From Euperipatoides rowelli (lineage: Eukaryota > Onychophora > Udeonychophora > Euonychophora > Peripatopsidae), in assembly GCA_003024985.2 (NCBI GenBank), contig PXIH01S0027128.1: a stretch of 13,862 nucleotides of DNA. The stretch is one strand, 5' to 3'. The notes under the pieces were generated by a model, which searched no databases, had not been told where the DNA came from, and saw only the letters and a program-made list of their open reading frames with translations. Both the position numbers and the translations under genes were made by a program. Shown here in pieces: positions 1 through 9,377 of this stretch (position 1 is the stretch's first letter; each line of letters opens with the position of its first letter).

Positions 1-141
1 TGAACATGAGTAGTATTTTATAGCAACCAATAAGCAACTGAAAGTTTCCTTTGATTTTTAATGTGGGTTAATTAATTTTAAGTTAAATAATAACTTTCCA
101 ATTTTCACAAAATCACATAATTTTTTTTTTTGCTCATTTTG

Positions 142-580
142 CTAATTAGTTAGAATTTCATCTTCATTTGCATTAAAATAATTGTTGAATAAAAACAGGC
201 AAACTATTTTATTACGATCGAGTATTTTGCGTCTCAGAAGGGCTAACTTTGATCGTTCGTCTATAAAATTAAATGTTCACATGATCAGGTACAAACCAAA
301 TTAACGAAACGCATTTCAAAAATCTTATGACTAACATACCTGTTGACCGCGACCTCGTTATGTAAAAGAAAGAATGGGAAAGAACATAAACACTGGAGCT
401 TTTGAATAATGAAATTAGGTCTAATAATAACTGTCCAACCCTGATGAGCATAACTTAAACATGGTAAAAAGAGTCCAACTTAGACTGAACGTGATAGTAA
501 AAAAAAAATAGGTAAATAAAATCTAGTCTTAACTTACAGGAACAAGTGGGAAGTGTGCTCGGCAACTCAGGTTGCTGACA
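142..580 (-). CDS. Candidate 3' end of a split gene (three small exons)
   Basis: Read on the minus strand, three GC-richer patches are joined by consistent splice signals. Exon A is 580-538: a CTAAC branch-point-like site and ...CCCACTAG precede it, and GTAAGTTAAG follows. Exon B is 440-340: ...CTCATCAG precedes it and GTATGTTAG follows. Exon C begins at 260 after ...TTTAATTTTATAG. The introns would be 97 and 79 bases, a size common in insects. Entering exon B in phase 0 keeps all three exons open to tandem stops at 214-209. A second reading starts at the ATG at 451, uses exons B and C only and stays open to a TAG at 144-142, giving about 76 residues including DERSKLALLRRKILDRNK. I recognise neither protein. 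Both readings rest on splice grammar and openness alone, and the plus strand of 540-599 also looks exon-like, so the strand is not settled. Confidence 0.28.
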
Positions 581-1834
581 CTAGTGGGACGGGAATTTGG
601 TTAGAACAAAAGAAATAACTAATTGGCCTTTCGGCCCGACGTGAAGAATGATGATGGAATTAAACTCACTTCAAATTGACTAATGTTAGGAAATTCTAAA
701 AATCCAAATTAAACCTAAACGATTGGAAGGCTAAAATAAACTGGAAGTTAATTAATTACAATCAGATCCTGTTTTGCTAGGCCACAAGTGTTAAATAATT
801 ATATTTCATAGTGTTTAGTCATGTTTTAGTAGTTTATGTTTGCAAAATGTTAAGCTAAAGTTGGTAGCTATTCATGTAATCTGATTTATATTTTTTTTTT
901 CCAGAATTGTTAAAGAAATTGTATGTACAAGTTGAATTAACATTAAAGACATTTTCAAAATTAAATAATAACTATAAATAAATGTATATCTCTTTCGGCA
1001 CTTTCATTAATTAAGATTATTTTAATTTGTCTAGGCAATGCAGATTCATCCTATCCAGCACATGACAGTTATCGAAGTTAGTCTTTTCATTTTGTATCTT
1101 GAAAGAAAATAATGAAATCCTACTAACGCAATCTAATTTCTGAACTTTCTGTATATATATTTCCTTTGATCTCTTGGTTGTCTTTATTCAAATAGTCTTC
1201 CAACTTTTCTTTTCTAAAGTATAATTATTCTTTTATTCCTGTAATTTGTTGTAATATACCTTTTTTTATTATAAACTAGCCTTATGGTATCAAAACTAGT
1301 TGGAAAGCAAAACATTAGAACCCACTTTTTGGGGGCTTATTGTGTCTTTCTATTCATAACTTATTTTTGTATATTTATATTGTGTATTTTTTCGAATAAT
1401 GAGGGAAATATTTAAACTCTCTTTTTTTTTTTTTTTTAAATAGATATTCATAGTTAAGATTCATGGGTAGTATATTTGTTTGAACCAATTCTCGTGCATT
1501 TTTATAGTATAATGGTAGTTAATTTATTTTTTAAGAAACTATAATATTTATTGTTAACATCGCCAATCCAAAACAATTATATCCATCTATTTTATTAGTC
1601 ATCATGGTTATATTTGTGACTTGTAAACCAAACAAGAACAAAGTTTTGGTGTATTTATGAAGCAGGATGTTTTGTTATTACTTTTCATAGAAATACAACC
1701 ATTTTTTTCCCATTATTTACAAGGAAAGTTACTTATGTAAAAGATTGACAGTTTTGGTATATGAACTGGCTATAAGCACAAATGATAATTGTTAGTTCAT
1801 TTGTAAATGAGAAATATCTTGCTAGAGGGTATAG
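581..1834. other. AT-rich sequence with no gene seen
   Basis: This stretch holds poly-T and poly-A tracts (for example near 890 and 1421-1437), scattered stops in all frames and a short purine run, GAGAGAGGGAGAGAAAAAA, at about 1834-1852. Apart from a short GC-richer patch just inside its left edge (about 625-645, GGCCTTTCGGCCCGACGTG), the composition is uniformly AT-rich. I see no coding frame, repeat array or inverted terminal repeat here. It could be intron or intergenic DNA. Confidence 0.6.
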
Positions 1835-2634
1835 AGAGAGGGAGAGAAAAAAGTTATTGAATTCACAACAATGGTATCTGATAACCATTGCTACACGCAT
1901 TATCTATACAGTTGCACAATGAAATATGGGCTATAAAATACTAGTTATAGAAACTCCAATTAAGAGAAGGAGAACAGACAATGTCAAATCAAAAAAGATG
2001 ATTTAAGGATAACAAAACACAATTATAAATTACTTATGCTATAAGTTATAGAATATGAAGTAGACCAAAATATCACTTTCTGATGAAAAGGAAATGGATA
2101 TTAAAGGTGTGACAATAAAAGAGATTCCTAAGACAATGTATTGGGCATAACATTGATGACATACTCATTATTCTGTCTAACATAGAATCACAAACGAATG
2201 CCATTTCCTTGCCACAAATGAACGTAACCGTTCACAACAATATGCACATAAACTCTACAAATTCAAACAAATATTTCAACAACCCAACTAAATGTTAGAC
2301 CAATATGTAACAAAATTGGAAAAAAAAAGTGCAACATGTAGAATTTTCAAATGAAGAATGTGAAATTAAGATGCCAGGCCTTATTAACCCTGAATGTCAT
2401 TTACCAAAGTTAGTCAAATTCAGAACAAAAGAAAAACAATTGCCATTGAAAGGTTAGCAATCCACAATAACAATATTTTTACATGCAGAGTCTGTGACAA
2501 AAACAGACATAAGAAATCATCAACATTCAGAATTAAAAGAAATTTGAAAAAGTAACAGTGTAATTATTGTGGTGGAGATTGACCAGGTTTAAACCGATGT
2601 TAAGCGCAAGGGGAAATATGCCAGAATTAGAAAA
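1835..2634 (+). pseudogene. Decayed coding sequence, unknown protein
   Basis: Protein-like reading moves through overlapping open segments on the plus strand. They are 1835-1933 (frame 2, includes VIEFTTMVSDNHCYTHYLYS), 1929-2003 (frame 3, ETPIKRRRTDNVKSKK), 1997-2080 (frame 2, VIEYEVDQNITF), 2073-2147 (frame 3, DEKEMDIKGVTIKEIPKTMY) and 2140-2634 (frame 1). The last segment keeps one frame for about 165 codons with only five stops (2296, 2308, 2455, 2545, 2590), far fewer than this base composition predicts. It reads EFSNEECEIKMPGLINPE, LPKLVKFRTKEKQLPLKG and a basic end, DVKRKGKYARIRK, before the stop at 2635. The small overlaps between segments are what indel frameshifts in one ancestral ORF would leave. 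I recognise no domain. The early Cys/His/Tyr-rich part is only loosely reminiscent of a zinc-binding module. A transposon-encoded protein or a host pseudogene are both possible. Confidence 0.5.
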
Positions 2635-3084
2635 TAATTAATCACTAGCATGAGTATGCATGAGGATAGATAACAAGAGAAGTGATACAGATGAAATAGC
2701 TAAACATCCAGCATGCATAAAATGAAAACCATAAAATATTTCAGTTTTTGATTATTCGATTCAAATGATTTTGTTTTTGCTAATTTCCAACAGTCAGAAA
2801 AATATGAAACTAATATGAACGTACAAAATATAACAATTTTTGTAGATACAGGAGACATAATAAATATAATAAAAAAGATTATGAAAAACTAATCCCCAAA
2901 ATGCTATAATGAATGCATTTTCAATTTATTTGTATTTTATTGCATTGAATGGCATTGGAAGGAAAATTGGTTTAACTAACACATTGTTAATGTTCTTAAT
3001 GCAATGTTTCTATTTTTATAGTAAACGTCATATTCATAATCTGATCAATTATGTTGTAAACAATGCGGGAAACAATCAACTGCC
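2635..3084 (+). other. AT-rich sequence leading into the tandem repeat
   Basis: No convincing gene. An ATG-started open frame begins at 2909 and runs to 3199, but its second half is made of the tandem repeat units that start at 3085, and its composition (Asn, Ile, Phe, Leu-rich) is what AT-rich DNA yields by chance. I therefore do not call it a gene. Confidence 0.5.
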
Positions 3085-3598
3085 TTTACATATGCAAATT
3101 AATGCTAATTTATTCATTGTTTATTTTGCATGTGAGCACATTCTTAATTATAAAAGAATGTCGCACACATGCTTTGGTTGTCTTACTTGCTTGGAATAGC
3201 TCTTGCCATTTCTTATAAGTAACTTTTACATAAGCAAAGCAATAATAATTTATTAATTGTTTGTTTTGCATGTGTGCACATTCTTATATAAATGTACACA
3301 TGCTTTGATTGTCTAACTAGCTTGGAATGGCTCTTTTACATATGCAAATCAATGCTAATTTTTTCATTGTTTATTTTGCATGTATGCATGTTCTTAATTA
3401 TAAAATAATGCTGCCCACATACTTTGTCTTATTAGCTTAGAATGGCTCTTGCATTTCTAATAAGTAATTTTTATATATGCAAATCAATGCTAATTTATTG
3501 TTTATTTTGCATTTATGCACATTCTTAATTATAAAAGAATGTTGCACACATGATTTGATTGTCTCACTTGCTTGGAATGGGTCTTGCCATTTCCAGCG
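3085..3598 (+). repeat. Four diverged tandem copies of a 110-140 bp unit
   Basis: Units start at 3085, 3225, 3335 and 3470, each with TTTACATATGCAAATCAATG or a close variant. They continue with TTTATTCATTGTTTATTTTGCATG, a GCACATTCTTAATTATAAAA block, a CACACATGCTTTGATTGTCT block and CTTGGAATGGCTCTTGCCAT (blocks paraphrased from the copies). Lengths are about 140, 110, 135 and 124-129 bases. The second unit lacks roughly 22 bases (GCCATTTCTTATAAGTAAC and neighbours) that the others carry at their 3' end. The last unit ends at CCATTTCCAGCGAG. The copies differ by many substitutions and indels, so the array is old. It could be a minisatellite-like local duplication or an internal array of a larger repeat. 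Confidence 0.85.
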
Positions 3599-3955
3599 AG
3601 TTATTATTTATTTGTTGTATCTGGTTGGACTGGCGAGAGTTCGTTCAATAAGTTTGACAACCCAGGAACCTGGCCTCTGATGTATCGGGATCAAAGTTTG
3701 TATTCTTTTATTTATTGTATTTCAGCACATTGCTAATTAATTACATATAGCTATTATAACCTTGGAATAAACAGTATTGTTTCCAGATTATGACCACCAT
3801 TGTTTTTTTTCGCTTAATGTGCCAGTGTTCAAGGTTTTGATAGCTAGCAGCACTGTTCTGTATTTAGGAAATAATCTGGGGCTCTGTCAAAACTGTGCTC
3901 AAATGGCAAAATTTTTGGATTGTTGAATCGTTCAAATTTATTTGAATTATGAGCA
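3599..3955. other. Short unique stretch with a GC-richer patch
   Basis: Between the tandem array and the MITE, bases 3618-3700 are clearly GC-richer than the surroundings. On the minus strand they keep a frame of about 30 codons (including HQRPGSWVVKLIERTLASP) that closes at a TAA near 3610. On the plus strand the same patch continues an ATG frame from 3477 that closes at 3680. I see no good splice sites on either side, so this is at most a possible coding relic. The remainder is AT-rich with nothing recognisable. Confidence 0.35.
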
Positions 3956-4665
3956 TTAACCCTTTCCACTCCAAACTTGATCCTCTGTCAGCATTTATAA
4001 TTTAGAAGTCCTGCTCCAAAGTCGACTTTTTGTCTCAAATTCATTATTATGGTCAAAAATGTTTAAATTACTATTTTTTTTTTTACTTTCAAAGAATCAA
4101 AATATATGTAATAATGGACTGATGAAAAAATAACATTATTTTGTTTTTGTTTTTGTTATTTTTTTTTTTTGGTTTTTTTTGGGGGGAGGGGATTTGATGA
4201 AGACTAATAAGCTATTTTGCTTATTTATGAGAATTCTGTAGGAAAATACATTTGTATTAATATTTTTTATAGGCTAGTAATAGAATGAATTAAAAAAACA
4301 ATTTTATATTTTCATTTTTTTTCTTTTCATTTACTGAATTGTAGACAAATAGTTGGCCTATATATATTTTTATAAATAATCAAATAAAAAATTTACAAAC
4401 ATTTTTTTTTTACTTTTATATAATCTTTTATTTTTCATTTGTTTGCAGATTGCATTCAATAATAAAAAACAATTATTATTTTTTCTTCATATATAGTAAA
4501 TATGGTACACAATAGGCCTAATTAGCCTGTTATACTGTAGGCTATGTGTAAAAAAGTACAGTAATTAGATATTCATATAAACCATTTTAATTTTTTTTTT
4601 TTAATTTTTTCATTTGGAGTTGTAGAATCGAAATTTTCTAAATGTATAGGAGTGGAAAGGGTTAC
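3956..4665. mobile_element. piggyBac-type MITE with 13-bp inverted ends
   Basis: The left end is CCCTTTCCACTCC at 3960-3972 and the right end is its exact reverse complement, GGAGTGGAAAGGG, at 4649-4661. The left flank is TTAA (3956-3959). The right flank is TTAC (4662-4665), one base from a TTAA duplication. A CCC-starting terminal repeat placed directly against TTAA is the signature of the piggyBac superfamily, which inserts at and duplicates TTAA. A second, weaker inverted match lies just inside (CTCCAAAG near 4014 against CATTTGGAGTT near 4611). The 702-bp element has no coding frame. Its interior is almost all A/T with long T runs plus several TAGGCCTA/TAGGCTA words (4356, 4515, 4540), so it would be a non-autonomous copy moved by a transposase encoded elsewhere. 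Confidence 0.85.
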
Positions 4666-5374
4666 CGCTCTTCGCAAATGTACTTTAAACTTTGTTCCAG
4701 TTGGCCCTTTTGTACAAGGAAATAAACATCAACCTAACAGCGCTAATGAAAAACAAGAATTTTTTTTTCCTTTCCTGTCGGAGAACATTCTTCTCTTATA
4801 AACAATAGTTGAAACTTTTCTGAAAATGAGGCTGTTTATATTTTCATGCTGTATTAAGCTGTAAGCTTCTGTATAGTTTCTTCCTCAGGTTGAACTTTTT
4901 TTTTACATTGTCACAGCAGATATTGTATTTATTAACTTATAAAGAGCCATTGTTTTCTGTGAGTGGAGTAGTCTATTCAGTTGAGAAAATTGAATTTCTC
5001 CTATTCCTTTCGGAGATATATTGCCGATTAGCTAAAGTATTGTTCTTATTCATATAAGACTTCAGAATTTTCTTTGCCATTTCCAAAGTATTGTTTCCTT
5101 ATGAAACAAAACTACAAATTTTCTTATTCATTGTCCAATTGAAAGTGCTATTCATATATTGTGTTTATTGTATTAGGATATTGTACACTGTACATGAACC
5201 AAAACAAAATTAATAACATCGTTAGACAATTTGAATCTCTAGCCCTTTATGGATATGTTATTCAATTACATAGGATTTTAAATTGCTGAAAACATCATAT
5301 AATACGAAGAACAAAAAATTAAATTTTACACACAAGATTAATAATTAAATAATTACAAATAGTCCTTATCAAAT
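4666..5374. other. AT-rich gap; may include the 3' tail of the adjacent LINE
   Basis: There is no coding frame. The part nearest 5374 lies directly downstream of the minus-strand reverse transcriptase stop and may be that element's 3' untranslated region; AT-only simple repeats (TTAATAATTAAATAATTA, about 5338-5355) lie there. I cannot locate the element's 3' boundary or a target-site duplication. Confidence 0.45.
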
Positions 5375-6640
5375 CTAACTATCCATAATCCCCAACATTA
5401 CAGGAACAGCGGATTTTGCATGTCTTTTTGTTCTGATATAGGATCTAACATGTTTATTAGCTCTTCTGGAGTAATGTCCGGATGCCAGACCACACTCCCT
5501 GGGCGGATATTCACTGAACCTCTGAAAGAAAGGTTGTGTAAAGTTTTTAAGTAATGAAAACCTCCTTTCTTTTATAGTAGCCAATAGTAGTAGTGCCTCT
5601 TTATAGCTTATATATTTATTACTCAGAATAATTTTTAGAGCTCTTCTGAATTCATTCCAGTTCTTCACATTTTTCATCCGATATGGAGCTCGACCATATT
5701 GGAGTGCAGTATTCAAGACAAGGTTTTAAAAATGTTACATATACATGTTTAAGTGTTTCGGAATCAATATTAAGACTTTTAAGTTTATACAACAAACATT
5801 TTTTTATTAGTTTTTGTGATTATATTGTCAATATGCAAGTTCCATTTCAAATCCCTTTGAACGGTCAAACCCAGTATTTTGCATGAATTGACTTCTTGTA
5901 TTACTTTACCTTGCGTGTTTAAAACCATTTGTTTCTATTTTTTAAATAATCATGAAGCATAAAAAAAGATTTATTGGAATATAAACATTCCACATTTATT
6001 AGCATTAATAATGTTTACCGTACCACATTCTGCACTTTTGAATTAATCTCATTATCCATCCCGGTAATCACTATTGTTGTATCGTCAATAAATTTGAATA
6101 TATTGTTAATGTTTAAATCTAGGCTATTTGTAGTAATAAAGACAAATCTCCCAAAACAGAACCCTGAGGTATTCCATTCGATCCTGTAAATTCTTCTTCA
6201 AGTTTCGAATTTGGTAATCTGATTATCTGTTTTCTATTAGATAAAAATGAGGATATCCAAAAATAAATCCAGGATCGATTTGAAACTTAAGTATGGCATT
6301 AATAAATAATTTATGGTATACATTATCGTAGGCTTTTGTAAAGTCAGTAACAAGTGTTGCAGCTTTCTGATATGGAGAATCCATGGTTTTAAGGATCACA
6401 TCTATAAATTTTATATATTGTGTGGTGGATTTTTTTGGTAGCCCTCCATTTGATTACCATCAATAAATTTTGTAACCTTGGGTAACATCAAATTAAAAAT
6501 GTGTTTCTCACATATTTTGGAGATTGTCGAAGTAATTGATATAGGACGAACTTTACTGGGATCCTCGGGGTTCTTTACTTTAGGAAATGTAATTAGGTAA
6601 TTATATTTATGCCAATAAGGGATTTGAACTGTGATGAGTC
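5375..6640 (-). pseudogene. Non-LTR retrotransposon reverse transcriptase fragment, broken
   Basis: On the minus strand the reading runs from about 6640 down to a stop at 5375-5377. It gives, in order, the fingers motif (ITFPKVKNPEDPSKVRPISI), motif A as DFTKAYDNV (about 6348-6323), WISSFLSNRKQ, motif B as GIPQGSVLG (about 6174-6148), motif C as FIDDTTIV (about 6095-6075) and the downstream ILGLTVQRDLKWNLHI block. Then follow LKPCLEYCTPIWSS and the LINE thumb end with RALKIILSNKYISYKEAL and RTKRHAKSAVPVM. The catalytic aspartates of motifs A and C are present, but at least five frameshifts and several stops separate these blocks. No endonuclease or ORF1 part was found upstream of 6640, so the copy is 5'-truncated, as is usual for LINEs. 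The arrangement fits the Jockey/CR1 group, but I would not fix a clade. The last open part is 5716-5375, 113 residues. Confidence 0.9.
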
Positions 6641-8081
6641 ACATTTTTTGCTAATAATAATCTTGAAGAAAACTGATTGTCTGTTTTATATAGAATGTGT
6701 GTGTGAGCGTACATGTAACTATGAATGTGTAGAATATATACATAAAGTATATAATAGACTGTGTTTATATATACTGAGCATGTATTCATATTATAGACAT
6801 CTGCCTAATATCTATAGTAATTGATAGGGAATTAATGATGATGATTAGTAGTGACTGAAGAGTACAGGTTTCTTTAGAGAAATGTCTTGGTATTTATATA
6901 ATTGTAATACTGATAATTTGGATATACAGTAAATGTCATGTAATAATTACAATAATTGTAAAAGAGTTATAATGTTGGAAATAAAATTTGAAATTCAATA
7001 AGTTTGTTACCAAAAAAAAAGAGTTAATGTAATTTTATTGAAATGTTCTGAAAAATAATTATATCTGATTTAAAGTAGATTAATGTAAATTGTGACTAAA
7101 AAAGGGGGAGAAAATAAATATTTTTATTGTATTTTTATTATTTGTAAATATTTAGACAGCTTAGAATAGACTAATAATTTTTATTTAATGCAAAAATAAT
7201 TTTGTTAATTTTATTCTGTGAAATAATTTGTGTTTAAAAAAAAATATTGTATTTGTATATTTTGGAGTGGTGTTTATTTTTAGTTTTACTATTTTTATTT
7301 TTATTTTGTTGTTTAATAATGTGGATTGTATCCTGAATTGAGAAAGTGTATGTGTGGAGCTAGTTTTCGTATTATTTTTGTTAATTTGTTTTGGTAGATT
7401 GAACACTCCAGGTTGCGCCCAAATCGTTTTTTAATTATTCCTGTGAATGAGGTTTTTTTTTTTTTTTTTATAAGTCGAAGCTTAAAAGATAGCAACTTGA
7501 AATTATTTAAAAACTCAATATAGTGGATTTTTACTAGAAAATAATATCAGTGGAGCAAGACATAAACAGAGTGTTTAGTGCTTCAAGCCTAGGAAACCCA
7601 TAAGATAATTTATGTTGTTATAGTATCCACTAGGTGCAGTGTCTAAGCCATGCTAGAGATGGGTCATCGATTCTTAAGTTTCTTCAGTTAAACCGTTTAT
7701 CTCCTTCCAAGAATTAGGCTCATAATTATTTTCTATTGGCTCTCACATTTTATAATCTACCTAAAATGCCATAAAAAATAGCTACACTGTATGTGTATAT
7801 AATAATGCAACTTGATTTGAAGTTTTCCAATAAAGTTTAATTTTAATTGTTAAAGTTGCAAAGTCTAAAATGTCATGAAATATTTGAATGACTACCAAAA
7901 TATGAGTCTATAATTCATTCTGGAGCACACTAAGCTATAATCAAATGGTGAAATGGCATCCATCAGTTTTGACTTGGAATATTTTCTGAGCGTTTTACCA
8001 ACCAGTTAACTCTTATATGGTTCATACTGAAGGCTAATGAGTTCCCTTATTAACCTGATGTCTCGCTAGTTGCAGTGCTGA
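6641..8081. other. AT-rich sequence with no gene seen
   Basis: The stretch includes short TG/TA-rich simple sequence near 6692-6790, T-rich blocks at 7090-7320 and a run of about 19 T at 7451-7469. Open frames on the minus strand between 7185 and 7495 are Lys/Asn/Ile-rich, as expected from AT composition, and carry no motif. From about 7550 the composition is slightly less AT-biased, but I find no consistent frame, inverted ends or repeat. Confidence 0.6.
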
Positions 8082-8337
8082 GACAAAGACCTGAACATAA
8101 GCTTACCTTGTCAACTGATGATAATCTCTAAGTTAAAATTTGTGGGCTTTGAAAATTTAAAAAGCATGCAGCCTTGCAGAGAATCCTGACTAACTACATG
8201 TCAAGGATAGTCTACACCTGAAGATTCCAGCACATCATCTTACCGAAGTCAACATGAAGAGATCCAGTATTGTGAGCAATCTTTTACCATCAATCAGTTT
8301 ATCTATTATTTTTTTTTTTCGTGTTCAGGTTCGTTTT
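8082..8337 (+). pseudogene. Weak coding-like patch, unknown
   Basis: Two adjoining plus-strand open segments look protein-like. Frame 3, 8082-8186, includes LKFVGFENLKSMQPCRES. Frame 1, 8194-8337, includes KIPAHHLTEVNMKRSS. The patch is GC-richer than its flanks. The minus strand carries two splice-donor-like sequences here (GACAAG|GTAAGC near 8105 and TTCG|GTAAGA near 8240), so a minus-strand exon is an alternative. There is no recognisable domain, and the segments are short enough to be chance. Confidence 0.2.
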
Positions 8338-8915
8338 TGATAGGTCACGTTTAACCGAGTAATTTATTTTTTCTTAATGTATTGTAGTTCATAGCTTTTA
8401 TTTGTATTTAAATTTCTAATATTGAAATTAAGCAAAATATGTTACACTTTTAATGTTCAAATATTTTTTTAATATTTTGTGATCTTTAATTAATGACTTA
8501 TTTCAATAATAAACACACGCCTGATACAATAGGCTGGCTTAAACAAAAATGTGATCGTTGAAGTCTCGCGTTCATTATATTTTAAATGCATTTCATACTG
8601 TAATTAATTATTTTATTATTTTGATAATCTTAGTTTTTAATTTACTTAAATTTTTTTTAATCACTTTAATTTTTAGTCCTACTATGGACAGGGATTAAAC
8701 TAAACAGCTTACCTAAGTTTAGCCAAGGAAACCTATTCACCTTGTTTAACCCTCTAGAGCCTCTACTTGTCAATCTCTTGACTTAGTAAAATTAGCATCA
8801 TACTAATTTAGTTTATTTTTCAACAAGTGTGAACTGTTATATAGATACTTTAAGAGCTTTCACGGCCAACATTAGTTTTACCCCTTCAAGCAGGTCAGTA
8901 CAGGCACGCAAATAG
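8338..8915. other. AT-rich sequence with no gene seen
   Basis: Mostly A/T with long T runs. At 8746-8760 there is TTAA followed by CCCTCTAGAGC, which resembles a piggyBac-type end, but no inverted partner exists in the window. Nothing else is recognisable. Confidence 0.5.
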
Positions 8916-9360
8916 ATTTTTCTCAGGCAGGTCTTTGGTGATGTGGCTCTGCCTCTGTTTTTGATCAAGATTGGTAGCATATTTTGTATGGTCATAAAAA
9001 TCCTCAGGTGATTGCATCACTAAGTTTTATTGGGGAGAGAGTATGGAATACACACCAGTATATCAAGTGCTCGCATAGCTTAGCGCACCTTAATAGCTAC
9101 CATTTGATTACTTTATCCTTATCATATTGCCAGAGAAACTAAAAAAAAAGTGTAAAATGACTGGTCATTCTTTACAGGATAATATTAATTTTGATACTAA
9201 ATACAAATCTGCAAGTATATGTTTTAAAAAAAAAATACAAAAATTTAGTGTTTTACTTTTTAGTCAAAAATTATTTGAAATTTTAATTGGTATAGTATCA
9301 ACCATCATGCTCTTGGCGCGTCTGCAACAAATTAAATATAAATGTTGGGAATTTATTTTT
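8916..9360 (+). pseudogene. Upstream part of a decayed coding run, unknown
   Basis: Three overlapping plus-strand open segments lead into the stronger fossil downstream. They are frame 3 at 8916-9008 (LRQVFGDVALPLFLIKIGS), frame 2 at 8978-9139 (ASLSFIGERVWNTHQYIKC) and frame 1 at 9127-9360 (TGHSLQDNINFDTKYKSA, then LARLQQIKYKCWEF). Each segment begins shortly before the previous one closes, the pattern left by indels in a single ORF. The third segment is Lys/Ile/Phe-rich and could partly be chance. No family recognised. If it belongs with the next feature, the ancestral protein would have exceeded about 380 residues. Confidence 0.3.
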
Positions 9361-9377
9361 TAGAAATTCTTTTAACA

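Noticed and set aside
540-599. Plus-strand exon between ...CTTAACTTACAG and TTTG|GTTAGA
   Set aside because: Open in two plus frames, but the donor is weak and the minus-strand reading of the same patch links to two further exons with good signals. Kept only as an alternative.
2909-3199. 96-codon ATG-started plus-strand ORF
   Set aside because: Half of it is tandem repeat sequence, the units do not conserve the frame, and residue use follows AT composition.
3477-3680. 67-codon plus-strand ORF
   Set aside because: It begins at an ATA, not ATG, inside the last tandem unit and has no motif; the tail falls in the GC-richer patch, which has an equally good minus-strand frame.
7185-7495. Two minus-strand ORFs upstream of the LINE fragment
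   Set aside because: Low-complexity Lys/Asn/Ile/Thr content from T-rich DNA, with no LINE ORF1 or endonuclease motif.
8746-8760. TTAA followed by CCCTCTAGAGC, a possible second piggyBac-type end
   Set aside because: No inverted partner in the window and no second TTAA at a sensible distance with a matching end.
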